Source: Bifidobacterium breve
GTDB lineage: Bacteria > Actinomycetota > Thermoleophilia > Miltoncostaeales > Miltoncostaeaceae
NCBI GenBank assembly: GCA_945876305.1
Contig: CAMCOB010000090.1
Coordinates: forward strand, 1 to 5,598
Direction: 5' to 3'
Length of the DNA stretch: 5,598 bases
The position numbers were made by a program, and so were the translations under genes. The notes under the pieces are model-generated. The model had not been told where the DNA came from, did no database searches, and saw only the letters and a list, made by a program, of their open reading frames with translations. Positions 5,591-5,598 of this stretch are shown here, one piece after another (positions within the stretch are counted from its first letter, which is position 1; the number at the start of each line of letters is the position of its first letter).

Positions 5591-5598
5591 ATGCTGGT
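5591..5598 (+). CDS. ruvC: First codons of the next gene, probably Holliday-junction resolvase RuvC
   Basis: ATG-CTG-GT follows the yebC stop with no gap and runs off the window. Only Met-Leu-Val can be read; RuvC proteins often start M-x-V-L-G-I-D-P-G, so this fits but does not prove it. The assignment rests on the common yebC-ruvC gene order. RuvC is the endonuclease that resolves Holliday junctions together with RuvAB. Confidence 0.5.

Noticed and set aside
1..5598. A defence, CRISPR or mobile gene system hidden in the window
   Set aside because: The main genes are housekeeping or ordinary regulators, and there is no spaced repeat array, transposase, integrase, nuclease or toxin-antitoxin pair visible.

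Overview
This is a high-GC window that reads like a chromosome of the Actinobacteria. GTG starts are frequent and adjacent genes overlap by a few bases. The PdxS and PdxT proteins closely follow the actinobacterial form, including a PdxS ending in RGW. The secreted protein on the minus strand joins short A-W / G-x-W-x-x-P repeats to a C-terminal domain with an F-x-L-S-x-P-x-R-V motif, an arrangement I associate with Thermoleophilia (Solirubrobacter and Gaiella relatives). The class-level assignment is an inference; the phylum-level one is firmer.

Layout. Positions 1-132 hold the 3' end of xseB (exonuclease VII small subunit). One base later begins a convergent minus-strand pair: a small multi-pass membrane protein (134-652) and, upstream of it, a large secreted repeat protein that is probably a beta-propeller (685-2268). 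A 54-base divergent spacer separates that pair from a plus-strand MurR/RpiR-family regulator with an HTH and a SIS domain (2323-3156). A 136-base spacer follows. It carries two clear and one decayed copies of a 21-base direct repeat, a -10-like hexamer and a strong Shine-Dalgarno sequence. Then comes a tightly packed run: pdxS (3293-4207), pdxT (4204-4854), yebC (4838-5590) and, one base after yebC, the first 8 bases of a gene that by context is ruvC.

Function. PdxS and PdxT form the DXP-independent pyridoxal 5'-phosphate synthase: PdxT releases ammonia from glutamine and PdxS condenses it with ribose 5-phosphate and glyceraldehyde 3-phosphate. YebC is a translation-associated factor and RuvC the Holliday-junction resolvase. 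Their overlapping or abutting frames suggest one coupled transcript. The two minus-strand genes are probably co-transcribed cell-envelope genes of unknown role. No tRNA, rRNA, CRISPR array or transposase gene was seen. The most interesting points are the tandem repeats before pdxS, a possible leaderless mini-ORF coupled to pdxS, a hairpin covering the likely ruvC ribosome-binding site, and an RpiR-type regulator whose SIS domain lacks the usual ligand-binding serines.
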